Of a DNA stretch of 64,000 nt, positions 53,910-61,717 are shown piece by piece. The DNA lies in assembly GCA_027484085.1 (NCBI GenBank), contig JAIXQF010000004.1, forward strand, positions 960,162 to 1,024,161, written 5' to 3'. Origin of the DNA: Actinomycetales bacterium (GTDB taxonomy: Bacteria > Actinomycetota > Actinomycetes > S36-B12 > UBA5976). Position numbers and translations under genes: made by a program. How positions within the stretch are numbered: the first letter of the stretch is position 1; each line of letters begins with the position of its first letter. The notes under the pieces were generated by a model that was not told where the DNA came from, searched no databases, and saw nothing but the letters and a program-made list of their open reading frames with translations.

Positions 53910-56354
53910 CTAGGTGTTGTCGCCGATTCCTAGGCGACATCCAACTCCTTGGACACAGGTGATCCCTGGAATGGCCCATGACATTGACGTAAGTTCCCAC
54001 CACAACAATGAACTACCAAATATGGCTTTAGATGAAAGCGCTGCGCAATCCGTATTATCAACTTTGCAGAGGGCAGAAGTCGCCTTTAGCCTCAATCCAA
54101 TTGCTTGATTTGTAGACTCAAACGATGACTCAGTTAACGCCTTAATGACCTTGTCCGTGGAGTTTCGGTGAAGCGCGACGGTTCCAAGAATGAACTCATT
54201 CCAAATCAAATCTGAATCTTGTTCATTTTGGAGAGAGTTTCTTACAAGAGTCAATAGAGTTTGCTCATTTGCAATTGGATTCAAAGCAATGCGGTATTGA
54301 AGCTCATAATCTCCAGATTTCGCAAGCTCTTCAAGCAAGTCCGAGTTGACACTGGGTGACAATACAACTGAAGCTGCCGGGCATTTTGTTCGATTAAAAT
54401 CATCGCTACCATCTCCAGCAAATGGATAAACCTGCATCTTTTTGACAGCAGGCATCACTGATGGGTCAATCAAATCTGCACCACTCAACACTGCGAAATA
54501 GGTTCCAACAAATTCGAAATCTTCTGCAATTAGCTCAAGCAAGGAATGCGAAATCATGTAACCAAAGTCCTTGGAAATACCTTCATCAATTAGGTCTTCA
54601 ATTACTTCCACGAATCGATGTTCGTTAACGGTAAAGAGCTTCTTCATTTGCTCAACTACCCTTGCGGCGGAATCATCCGACTTCTCGCGAGAATCAGCAA
54701 ATGATGCACGTAGTTCATCTTCTAGCGAAGGTTCTGCCCTTAGTGACTGAAGCAAGTCTGAAAACTCGTAATCAAGATTAGTGTCAGCAATGCGAATAAA
54801 ATCATCAAGATTATCGCTCAAGAAATCTAAGTCTAAAGACTCTCTTATGTGCATTCTAGTTTCTTCGGATAACGCTGGATTCAAAAATGCCGCGTACTTT
54901 AATAGCAAGGACTGGCAATCTACTACTTGCTGTAGGATGCGCTCATCACAGACATGCAGAATTGCGCTTAGCTTTTCCAAGGTTCCGGAGTATTCTTCGC
55001 CTTCTTTTTCGAGTGGCTCATCATAATATTGAAGGTAGCCAGCATTCTCGTCTGCGACAATCGAAGTAATTTCATCAACTCTCTTGGTGTCCGAAGTTTC
55101 AGGACGTGACGCAACAATTGCAGGCATGGGATCGATTAAGACGGAGTAACAATCCTTGAAAATCCCAATTAGTGATGGGCAAAAACCAAGTACATAGATT
55201 CTTGGAATCAATGAAAAGACTTCAATTAATTCACTGGGCAAAGAAGGCGTGGGTTTAGTGAAATTCCATTGAACATTAATCGTTTCTGGAAACGGCGAGA
55301 GAAACTTATTGCTTCTGTTGGCCGCCATCAAATAAAGTCCCTTCGGGTACCAGAAATCCTCTAAGTGTTGCCAGTCATAAAATTCGTGTTCAACAATTGC
55401 ACCAATCTCGCAGAGTAATTCAAATTCCTCTATCTCAAAAGGCACTTCATCGCCAGCTTCGAAGCCAAAACCTGCATTGTTTAAGAAGTCACCACGTGAA
55501 GCAAAATCATTGAAGAAAACCTCAAAATATCTCTCAAGTGAGACGCCAATTCTTGTCAGTTCACTTAGAAGGACTTCATCATCGGCATAAAAGTCACCTC
55601 GAAATGAGCCATCGGAGTTTGTTGCAAACAATGGGATCCCAGTATTGATCGTTCTGAGATGCAGTTCCTGTTGATTGTTTAGAGTCATAAAATCAGGGTC
55701 GTAGTTCAATGACTCTGACAATAAAAATCTGAACATTTCATCTACGTTCTCATCAAAATCTAAACCAATGAGCGACTCGAGTTCATTTCTTGCTTTTACC
55801 CTCCTTGTATCGTGTTCCGTTCCAGAACTATTTGGGCAGCTGCAATTTGCCAATCCTGCTTCGTAAATCCAGCCATAGATAAAAACTCTTAGATTAGAGT
55901 TTCCTTGCAATCCCTCTGAATCAACTTCAAAAGCGCTTTGGCAAAGTTCAATCACTACATCTGAAGGTGTCGAGCCAAATCGACCACAAACGAATGCCTC
56001 TAGTAAAGACCGACCGTTTATGGCTTCAAAAACATCAGATTCCGTCTCAAGTGCTTCATGAACCTGCTTTAAGACATTACCTAGTGTGGCGTAGTCTCCA
56101 TCAGGGTCAACTCCCCCAATCCAATGACATAGATCCTTCCATGTCTGATCTATCAAGCCATCGATCTCGTTGGATGTGAAACGATCAAGTTTGCTTGTGT
56201 CATACCGACTGTCACTTACCGTTCGAAGAGTAATCGATTGCAGTGCAAGTGGAACGCCAGCATCATTGTGCTTAAAGAAGTTTTCAAATTCAGGATCGTT
56301 CCCAAACGCATCGTAGAAGTCTGCGATGAGTTTGCCCTTTTGATTAACATTCAT
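53910..56354 (-). CDS. Large protein of unknown function with LRV-like repeats (paralog B of a three-gene operon)
   Basis: About 814 aa starting MNVNQKG, as its upstream paralog does (an in-frame ATG at 56369 is possible). Residues 1-550 match the paralog along their length: an N-terminal helical LIADFYDAFGNDPEFENF block, a CxC pair (NCSCP), FWYPKGLYLMAANRS, a SLIPRIYVLG strand and a DPMPAIVASRPE loop. The last third has helical repeats such as LLEELAKSGDYELQYRIALN followed by PIANEQTLLTLV, the style of leucine-rich repeat variant (LRV) or HEAT-like solenoids. No catalytic motif is recognised. It is acidic and AT-rich in codon choice compared with the core genes. Confidence 0.55.
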   Translation of the reverse strand: MNVNQKGKLIADFYDAFGNDPEFENFFKHNDAGVPLALQSITLRTVSDSRYDTSKLDRFTSNEIDGLIDQTWKDLCHWIGGVDPDGDYATLGNVLKQVHEALETESDVFEAINGRSLLEAFVCGRFGSTPSDVVIELCQSAFEVDSEGLQGNSNLRVFIYGWIYEAGLANCSCPNSSGTEHDTRRVKARNELESLIGLDFDENVDEMFRFLLSESLNYDPDFMTLNNQQELHLRTINTGIPLFATNSDGSFRGDFYADDEVLLSELTRIGVSLERYFEVFFNDFASRGDFLNNAGFGFEAGDEVPFEIEEFELLCEIGAIVEHEFYDWQHLEDFWYPKGLYLMAANRSNKFLSPFPETINVQWNFTKPTPSLPSELIEVFSLIPRIYVLGFCPSLIGIFKDCYSVLIDPMPAIVASRPETSDTKRVDEITSIVADENAGYLQYYDEPLEKEGEEYSGTLEKLSAILHVCDERILQQVVDCQSLLLKYAAFLNPALSEETRMHIRESLDLDFLSDNLDDFIRIADTNLDYEFSDLLQSLRAEPSLEDELRASFADSREKSDDSAARVVEQMKKLFTVNEHRFVEVIEDLIDEGISKDFGYMISHSLLELIAEDFEFVGTYFAVLSGADLIDPSVMPAVKKMQVYPFAGDGSDDFNRTKCPAASVVLSPSVNSDLLEELAKSGDYELQYRIALNPIANEQTLLTLVRNSLQNEQDSDLIWNEFILGTVALHRNSTDKVIKALTESSFESTNQAIGLRLKATSALCKVDNTDCAALSSKAIFGSSLLWWELTSMSWAIPGITCVQGVGCRLGIGDNT

Positions 56355-56444
56355 CGTATCAAGTTCCATTCAATCTCTATCAGGGACACGAGCAAACTTC
56401 GTGTTCATCGGATTACATCAATTTACTAGCGGGCTTAATGACGC

Positions 56445-58067
56445 CTAATCTCGAAACGTCTTTAGCAATTCAGCAAATTCATAGTCTCGGCTCTCTTCTG
56501 CTGAACTAATAAATTCTTCTAACTCGTCATGGATGTATTCCAGGTCTAACTCTTCCATCAGCGACTCTCTAGCCTCGAGAGAAAGAGCTGGATTTAGGAT
56601 CATCGCATGACTAAGCAAACCTGAGCCAAGCCCCGCCAATTTTTTCAGAGATTCTTGGTCATTTACGTACAATGTGGCAGCAATGTCAGTGAACCATGTG
56701 GTCAAGATTGATTCACTTTCAATTGAATCATCGTAGGCATAACCTTCAAGATCACCGCTCGTCATGCGCTCTCTTAGGTCTGTTAGCTGCTGAATTCTGA
56801 GAGAATCCTGAATTTCCGATCGAGTCATTACGAGGCCGGGCATGGGATCAATAAAGACATAATGACATTCCTGAAGGATCTCACCAAGTAATTCATTTTG
56901 AGAAAAAACCCTAAACCTTGGAATTAAAGAGAGAATCTCCTGTAGGTCAAGCGGGAAAAATCCAGGCGGTTCACCGCTTAGTTCATAATTCCAGCGCGTT
57001 TCTGTTCCTTCCGGAATCTTGCCAGGGAATCGGCTACTGCGGTTTGCCACCGCCGTATAGAGAGCTCTCGGATACCAGTTTTCATCTTCGAACACGTAAT
57101 TCACGAAGTCTTCTTCGTCTACACCATTTACCTCGTCGCGCAAAAACTCATACTCTTCAATTGCTTGATCCAGGCCCTCGCTGCCGTCAACGAGCATGTC
57201 AGATTCGACATACCTTAGATTGGTGAATACGAAATTGCCCGTTTCTAAAAAGTTTTGACTTGTCGCATCAATGAATTCATCAAAGTTTTTTCCAAGTGAC
57301 TCAATAAACTTCCTATGCGGCTCATACTTGCCTGGATCTAATTTGCCTTCTTTGGTGAAGGCACATGATGGGTCATCAAAGTCCAAAGCGGAACCGCGTT
57401 TAAATGCTTGATCGTCCATCAATTTATCTAACTTGCCCGTTTTGGTAGCCCTTACAATTAAGTAGGCGAGTATATTTCGATATCCGGTTTCCGGGAGTTC
57501 ATCAATACTTATTTGATTCAGCATTTCGCCGAACGGTTCAAATCTCTCGCTGTGTTCTTTACTACAAAAACATTTCTTGTCTCTTAGGCCTGACAGTGCT
57601 CCGTATATAAAGATCCTTAAGTGAGCGTTTTGGTCATCAGCGAAAGCAATCGGAACTAAATTTTCGAGCGCATCTATTGTCCATGCGCTGTACTTCCCCA
57701 GTGTGTATGTTTCTGATTTGTCTGAAGTCTCAATTCTTTCAAGAATCTCATCTACGCTTGCAAGAACTGGCATCCTATAATCGAGAAGTTCGGATAGTGA
57801 CTCAAATTCTAAATCTGGATTTATGTCTCCTAATTCATGGCAAAGTCCTACCCAAGCATTGTTGATTAACCTATCGACTTCATCTGAATTCACGTCATCA
57901 AATTCTTGTGGGTCTACCAAGTCATCTTGCCGCTCCACTCCCGCAACTGCATAGACAGACAGAGCTACGCCGTATTTTCGCATCGTAAAATACGTTCTAA
58001 ATTTTGGATCTTCTCGGAACCGCTTGTAAAACTCGAAGATTAGATTCCCTTTTTGATTAACATTCAT
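56445..58067 (-). CDS. Large protein of unknown function (paralog A of the same operon)
   Basis: A 540-aa acidic protein that shares with the downstream gene the start MNVNQKGNLIFEFYKRF, the FIYG-----CxC region (KCFCSKE), WYPRALYTAVANRS, SLIPRFRVFS, DPMPGLVMTRSE, and the end block ILNPALSLEARESLMEELDLE to LLKTFRD. It ends where the paralog's C-terminal extension begins. Its ATG overlaps the stop of the membrane protein gene by four bases, so the pair is coupled. The conserved Cys pair might bind metal or be redox-active. No known family was recognised. Confidence 0.58.
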   Translation of the reverse strand: MNVNQKGNLIFEFYKRFREDPKFRTYFTMRKYGVALSVYAVAGVERQDDLVDPQEFDDVNSDEVDRLINNAWVGLCHELGDINPDLEFESLSELLDYRMPVLASVDEILERIETSDKSETYTLGKYSAWTIDALENLVPIAFADDQNAHLRIFIYGALSGLRDKKCFCSKEHSERFEPFGEMLNQISIDELPETGYRNILAYLIVRATKTGKLDKLMDDQAFKRGSALDFDDPSCAFTKEGKLDPGKYEPHRKFIESLGKNFDEFIDATSQNFLETGNFVFTNLRYVESDMLVDGSEGLDQAIEEYEFLRDEVNGVDEEDFVNYVFEDENWYPRALYTAVANRSSRFPGKIPEGTETRWNYELSGEPPGFFPLDLQEILSLIPRFRVFSQNELLGEILQECHYVFIDPMPGLVMTRSEIQDSLRIQQLTDLRERMTSGDLEGYAYDDSIESESILTTWFTDIAATLYVNDQESLKKLAGLGSGLLSHAMILNPALSLEARESLMEELDLEYIHDELEEFISSAEESRDYEFAELLKTFRD

Positions 58068-59056
58068 TTTCTTCTACCTATCCAAATAGCGATCGCTGTA
58101 GATGTAAGTGCAATTGAGAGTCCCACAATTCCGCGTGGATTATTTAGTTTTTCGAGTTCAGCAGTAAGCCACACTGGTACTAGCGCCGCAATAGCAATAA
58201 TCAAGCCGGTGCGATTTAGCGCTGAAGAATTATTTACTTCCAACGCTCGATGCAGGTCTTGAAGTTCCTTGCCGAAAGCGTCAAACTTCTGCTCAATACT
58301 TAGTAGTGCCCTAAGTTCTCGATAAATCCTGCGTGACTCAAGATCAATAAATGCATCACTCCACTCCAGATTATGGCGATAACTTATGAACTTTTCACTA
58401 AATTTTTTGATTTCAGATTTATTGCCAGTTGAGGATGGCCAAGAGTTGTTAAGCATCTCTATCGCAAAGCTTTGTAGGGCCACAACCGCTAGTACATGTG
58501 AACATCTGCTGTGTAAAAATCTTGATTGACTTTTGTCTGTTAGGAATTCAAGCACATGGTCTCCTGCGGACAATACTTCAGGATCGTGCATGTTTTCGTG
58601 CATGACTGCGATACCACGCGTGGCAATCGAATGCATCTCCACATCACCTTGGAAAATCTTCTGAATAAATGTGGCTGATTTACTCGTTCTCGTTCGAGTT
58701 ATCCATTCGATCTCTCTTCTTCGGAAGTCATCCGTCGTACTCGCGTGATAATGGGTGCTGTCCTCAATGTGAATCAAGAGCAAATCGGGTAATCCATCTG
58801 GGCTGTGTAACCATTCCAGTCCCACAACGTCCATACTGTGATTGATTTCTACTGGCTCGCGCCAAAGTGATACAGACTTTCGATTCAGTGTGGACTGGAG
58901 CGGAAGCGGGAGTTCAGATTTAACTAAATCAGTTGCAGGCGATCCTGGCGCCCCAGCAGCTGTAACAGTACGGAGTGGCCCAGATTCCCAATCTTGGTTG
59001 GAAATCGATGGAGGAATTTCTTGATTTTTCATCGGCAGAGCGATTATGACGTCCAC
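58064..59056 (-). CDS. Membrane-anchored protein with C-terminal helical hairpin, first gene of the three-gene operon
   Basis: A 330-aa protein. GTG at 59056 is a firm start: GGGAGG (59064-59069) lies seven bases upstream. The first 280 residues are soluble and contain EWITRTRTSKSATFIQKIF and HVLEFLTDKSQSRFLHSRCS, mostly helical, then a coiled-coil-like QKFDAFGKELQDLHRALE. Two membrane helices follow at about 284-300 and 309-327, ending RRK. The layout (large cytosolic part, short membrane hairpin at the C-terminus) would tether it to the inner membrane. No family is recognised. Coupled to paralog A by four bases. Confidence 0.6.
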   Translation of the reverse strand: MDVIIALPMKNQEIPPSISNQDWESGPLRTVTAAGAPGSPATDLVKSELPLPLQSTLNRKSVSLWREPVEINHSMDVVGLEWLHSPDGLPDLLLIHIEDSTHYHASTTDDFRRREIEWITRTRTSKSATFIQKIFQGDVEMHSIATRGIAVMHENMHDPEVLSAGDHVLEFLTDKSQSRFLHSRCSHVLAVVALQSFAIEMLNNSWPSSTGNKSEIKKFSEKFISYRHNLEWSDAFIDLESRRIYRELRALLSIEQKFDAFGKELQDLHRALEVNNSSALNRTGLIIAIAALVPVWLTAELEKLNNPRGIVGLSIALTSTAIAIWIGRRK

Positions 59057-59186
59057 TCTTTTGCCTCCCTAGCACTACGGTTAAAGCCTATTTCAAATGT
59101 CTGACTCTGCTGATAGAAACCTAAATAATGTTGCAAATTGGCCTCAAAAGTGGGTCGATGGCAATCAATAGAAATGGGTGCGATTT

Positions 59187-59327
59187 ATGGCTGATGTTTT
59201 AGTTTTCCTCTTTCTGATTCTTATTGGGTTAATGGTTATTTCACTCGTGGCTGCGATAGTTTTTGGCTTCTACATGGGATTGACGTACGAGCCGGAGAAA
59301 GACAAGTTTGTAGATTCAGTGGAGTGA
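59187..59327 (+). CDS. 46-aa single-helix membrane protein
   Basis: A short gene with ATG at 59187 and stop at 59325-59327. One long hydrophobic helix (FLFLILIGLMVISLVAAIVF) spans most of it, then GFYMGLTYEPEKDK and an acidic end. AATGGGTG upstream could serve as ribosome site. It is divergent from the three-gene operon across 130 bp and converges on the 77-aa gene. Charge distribution (acidic end) would put the C-terminus outside or on a partner. No homologue is recognised. Confidence 0.55.
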   Translation: MADVLVFLFLILIGLMVISLVAAIVFGFYMGLTYEPEKDKFVDSVE

Positions 59328-59358
59328 ATTGCCAGACAATTCGCGCGAGGCTAGGGAC

Positions 59359-59592
59359 CTAACTGACAACTTCCGACGCACGTACCAGTTTTTCGATGAC
59401 ATCAACCGGTATTCCGCCTCCATGATTTTGAAACAGATCGCTGCGCATCGCTTCAGCAGTTGGCCAAGATCCAGAAAAGTATCCCAACTTTCCACCCGGC
59501 CCATAGATCTCCAGGTAGGTCAGATCCCGTCCCCCGTAATCAATACCCGTATCACCCAGTTCTTCAAGAACCTCAATGGTTATCTGCCACAT
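59359..59592 (-). CDS. 77-aa hypothetical protein next to the HD hydrolase
   Basis: A small protein, WQITIEVLEELGDTG at the start and DYGGRDLTYLEIYGPGGKLG in the middle, probably alpha/beta. Its ATG directly follows the stop of the HD hydrolase gene (TAG-ATG), so it is cotranslated with it. No family is recognised; the fused-looking VDVIEKLVRASEVV end suggests a helix. Confidence 0.6.
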   Translation of the reverse strand: MWQITIEVLEELGDTGIDYGGRDLTYLEIYGPGGKLGYFSGSWPTAEAMRSDLFQNHGGGIPVDVIEKLVRASEVVS

Positions 59593-60216
59593 CTACTTAC
59601 CGGCTTGCTCGGTGGCCATTTCTGCAACAACTCGGCGCAGGCGTCCAACCAAAACATGATCAGCGCCAAAAGCTGATTCGAATACGGCCAATGCACTGGT
59701 GTAATACCAAATCACATCCTCGCGACCCGCATTAAACCGATCCCATACAACAGGCCCAACATGATGCAAGTCATTAACTATTGATTGTCCGTTAGCCAGC
59801 TTGTCCGCCAACGGCACCAACAACGCTTCGGGATCAGTCTCCTGATGTAGAGCCATTTCATTCAAATGTGCTTGTTTGCGAGATCGCCAAGTAGTTTCAT
59901 CCCTTGGCACCCCAGAACTTCCATCAGTTGCAGCTTCAACGAGTTCAAGCACTCGAGCGCCAAACATCTCGCTGATTACAACGTGGGTGACTTCGCCATT
60001 TGGCGTAGTCGACTGATCTTCTAGGGCGTCATGCAACAGCCCGGCAATCAACTGATCATCATTAGCCCCAACCTGAATCAGCAAACTCATCACATCAATC
60101 AGGTGGGTCAAGTAAGGAATCTTTGGCGCTTCCTCATCTGAATTCTTGCGATACTGGTCGCCATGCAACCATTCAGCTAGCGCAAAAGCTTGCGCGGTTT
60201 TTGTTTGTGGGATCAT
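59593..60216 (-). CDS. HD-domain hydrolase of RelA/SpoT type, possible small alarmone hydrolase
   Basis: A 207-aa HD protein. Metal ligands are visible as H38 in PYLTHLIDV, the H62-D63 pair in LLHDALEDQST (the HDxxED form typical of (p)ppGpp hydrolases) and the aspartate of LADKLANGQSI. There is no synthetase, TGS or ACT domain. By length and motifs it may belong to the stand-alone alarmone hydrolases or to other HD phosphohydrolases; the nucleotide is not known. It overlaps the upstream 56-aa gene by four bases. Confidence 0.75.
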   Translation of the reverse strand: MIPQTKTAQAFALAEWLHGDQYRKNSDEEAPKIPYLTHLIDVMSLLIQVGANDDQLIAGLLHDALEDQSTTPNGEVTHVVISEMFGARVLELVEAATDGSSGVPRDETTWRSRKQAHLNEMALHQETDPEALLVPLADKLANGQSIVNDLHHVGPVVWDRFNAGREDVIWYYTSALAVFESAFGADHVLVGRLRRVVAEMATEQAGK

Positions 60217-60383
60217 CTTTGATCTCCTTCTTTTTCGTCTCGCTCTTGTGAGCGGAATTCTTTGGTTGGATCTAAATGGTTAAGTAATGCGCCATGTAAA
60301 GATGCGGCAAAAGCATCTATAGCGCTGTGATCATCCCAATCCAGGCCTTCAAACTTTAAGTAGATCCGATCTGGTATACCCAT
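60213..60383 (-). CDS. 56-aa hypothetical protein translationally coupled to the HD hydrolase
   Basis: ATG at 60383 with AGGAG (60390-60394) six bases upstream, a strong ribosome site. Its stop overlaps the ATG of the HD gene by four bases. The product begins MGIPDRIYLKFEGLDWDD and has a charged, probably disordered tail of Glu, Lys, Arg and Asp. No family is recognised. With the 77-aa gene it forms a three-gene unit 56 aa - HD - 77 aa. Confidence 0.6.
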   Translation of the reverse strand: MGIPDRIYLKFEGLDWDDHSAIDAFAASLHGALLNHLDPTKEFRSQERDEKEGDQR

Positions 60384-60409
60384 CGGCTTCTCCTAACTCG
60401 CTTTCCTGC

Positions 60410-60487
60410 GAGAGCTTCCCGCAAGCAGCTCTACCTCCGGGGCCACCGTTACATCGAGCTGGCGGTTGGCAGATAGTCAGCCGGAGG
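60410..60487. other. Gap with nested inverted repeats, candidate structured RNA or leader
   Basis: The 245-bp gap 60384-60628 holds no convincing gene. CCTCCGG (60434-60440) pairs with CCGGAGG (60481-60487), and inside it GCCACCG pairs with CGGTTGGC with one bulge. A further AGAGCT/AGCTCT pair lies at 60411-60432. On the minus strand this would form a structured leader just before the 56-aa gene. Confidence 0.4.
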
Positions 60488-60551
60488 GCTATCGACGATC
60501 TTCTTGAGCACTTTCAGTATGACATCGGGGTCTGACAGTTTCTAGAAACCA

Positions 60552-60592
60552 CTAATGCCCCGCAGGAAAGGGACAAAACTGCGGGGCATTAG
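60552..60592. repeat. Perfect 14-bp inverted repeat around a 13-base loop
   Basis: CTAATGCCCCGCAG (60552-60565) and CTGCGGGGCATTAG (60579-60592) pair without a mismatch. It lies about 37 bp beyond the 3' end of the 114-aa gene, so it may stop or protect that transcript, although no T run follows the stem on either strand. Confidence 0.6.
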
Positions 60593-60628
60593 CTGAAGGG
60601 GTCACAAGTAAGACTTAATTAACAGGTA

Positions 60629-60973
60629 TTACCGCATGTATCTCCGAGCTTCGTCATCTTCGACATCGTGCATCGTTGACCAGACTGAACTCAAGGCATG
60701 AGCAAAGTCGTATCCCCTGGTGACCTGGACTTCGCTCTTGAAGTTTGTGTATTCCATGAGTTCAAGACTCTTCGCAAGAAATACACCAAATTCATCCTTT
60801 GAAATGATGACTCGGTAGGGATAGTCCGCACTCGGCGTCTTTATGACATCAGATCCAGTCTGATCAATCAGTGGTCGAAGTGACTCTAGATCGCGCGAAC
60901 GCACCTTGATTTTGTTTGAACCGCGCTCGGTGCAAACAGCGCTTAAGAATCCGGTATCTGTGAAAATCCACAT
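60629..60973 (-). CDS. Small conserved hypothetical protein (MW-F-TGF-S family)
   Basis: A 114-aa protein beginning MWIFTDTGFLSAVC. The start, followed by a basic strand, a DYPYRVIISKDEFGVFLA segment and a YTNFKSEV helix, matches a small family I recall as scattered among bacteria and some phages or plasmids, without known function. AGGAGG lies eight bases before the ATG, a perfect ribosome site, and TATTAT about 15 bases upstream could be its -10. It stands between a structured gap and whiB. Confidence 0.65.
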   Translation of the reverse strand: MWIFTDTGFLSAVCTERGSNKIKVRSRDLESLRPLIDQTGSDVIKTPSADYPYRVIISKDEFGVFLAKSLELMEYTNFKSEVQVTRGYDFAHALSSVWSTMHDVEDDEARRYMR

Positions 60974-61064
60974 GTTTAGTACCTCCTATATAATATGTAT
61001 TTGGATTTGTTGTTTTTAGTGAATTGATTGGGAAATGCAAAGCGTAAACACGAGCGAACTGGCT

Positions 61065-61496
61065 TTATGAAGCCAAATCCTCGACTCCAAGCTTTACCTT
61101 CCAGCGGAAACAGTGTCTAACCGTCATTTTGTACTTCATTGCAAAAGCCTCAGCGGTAATTCGCTTTAGGTCATTGCGGAAATCCACTGCAAACCGACGT
61201 TCTTCTAGTGTGAAAAGTGGCTTACCTTGGCGAAGCTTCTTTCGCTCCCCTGCTGTGGCGCCACCCCAAACGCCGAATTCTTCGGCAAAGGTTGCGTACT
61301 CAAGACAAGTGGCCTTTAGCGGACAGCCGCCGCAAATTTCCCGGGCTTGGTTGATCTCGACAATGTTGTCGCTGAAGAACAAGTTCAGGTCCGCACCCAC
61401 ACAAGCGCCACCCTTTGTGATCTCGGTTGGGATCTGCAGGTTCTCTAGGAACTCTGGGTAAAGGCCCGAAATCAAGTCTGACATTTCTCTTTTCAT
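61065..61496 (-). CDS. WhiB-family iron-sulfur regulatory protein
   Basis: A 143-aa Wbl protein. The four cluster cysteines are C32, C55, C58 and C64 (C-x22-C-x2-C-x5-C), and the beta-turn GVWGG is at 75-79, followed by the basic GERKKLRQ. Wbl proteins bind a 4Fe-4S cluster and usually act with the principal sigma factor on redox- or stress-linked promoters. The C-terminal 50 residues (AEAFAMKYKMTVRHCFRWK) look like an additional helix-turn-helix-like tail. AGGAG precedes the ATG at 61496. Confidence 0.9.
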   Translation of the reverse strand: MKREMSDLISGLYPEFLENLQIPTEITKGGACVGADLNLFFSDNIVEINQAREICGGCPLKATCLEYATFAEEFGVWGGATAGERKKLRQGKPLFTLEERRFAVDFRNDLKRITAEAFAMKYKMTVRHCFRWKVKLGVEDLAS

Positions 61497-61664
61497 TCAT
61501 TCTCCTGTTCATACTAGAAATTTGTATTTCAACAAACTGCCGAAAAATACCGCCCGAGTGGCGGTAAATTCATTAACTGCACGAGATTCAGGGCTTTTTG
61601 GCCTTAAATCAACTTGCAGCTACCAAGATTTCAGATTGCAAGTGGTATTTCGCGCTCTGCTTTC

Positions 61665-61697
61665 TTGATAAACTTACAATACCACGATAAAGTATTG
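61665..61697 (+). promoter_or_regulatory. Sigma-70-type promoter with inverted repeat over the -10
   Basis: TTGATA (61665-61670), a 17-base spacer and TAAAGT (61688-61693) form a good promoter for the gene at 61718. CAATAC (61677-61682) and GTATTG (61692-61697) form an inverted repeat spanning the -10, a possible operator. AGGAG at 61709-61713 serves as ribosome site. Elsewhere in the 61497-61717 gap, TACCGCC/GGCGGTA (61548-61566) forms a small hairpin. Confidence 0.6.
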
Positions 61698-61717
61698 AAA
61701 GTCAACTTAGGAGTGCA

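Noticed and set aside
60213-60383. 56-aa gene as the antitoxin of a classical toxin-antitoxin pair
   Set aside because: No antitoxin DNA-binding motif is visible and the HD partner does not look like a known toxin; the arrangement is reported without that label.
60552-60592. 14-bp inverted repeat as a standard rho-independent terminator
   Set aside because: No T run follows the stem on either strand, so it is listed as a repeat.
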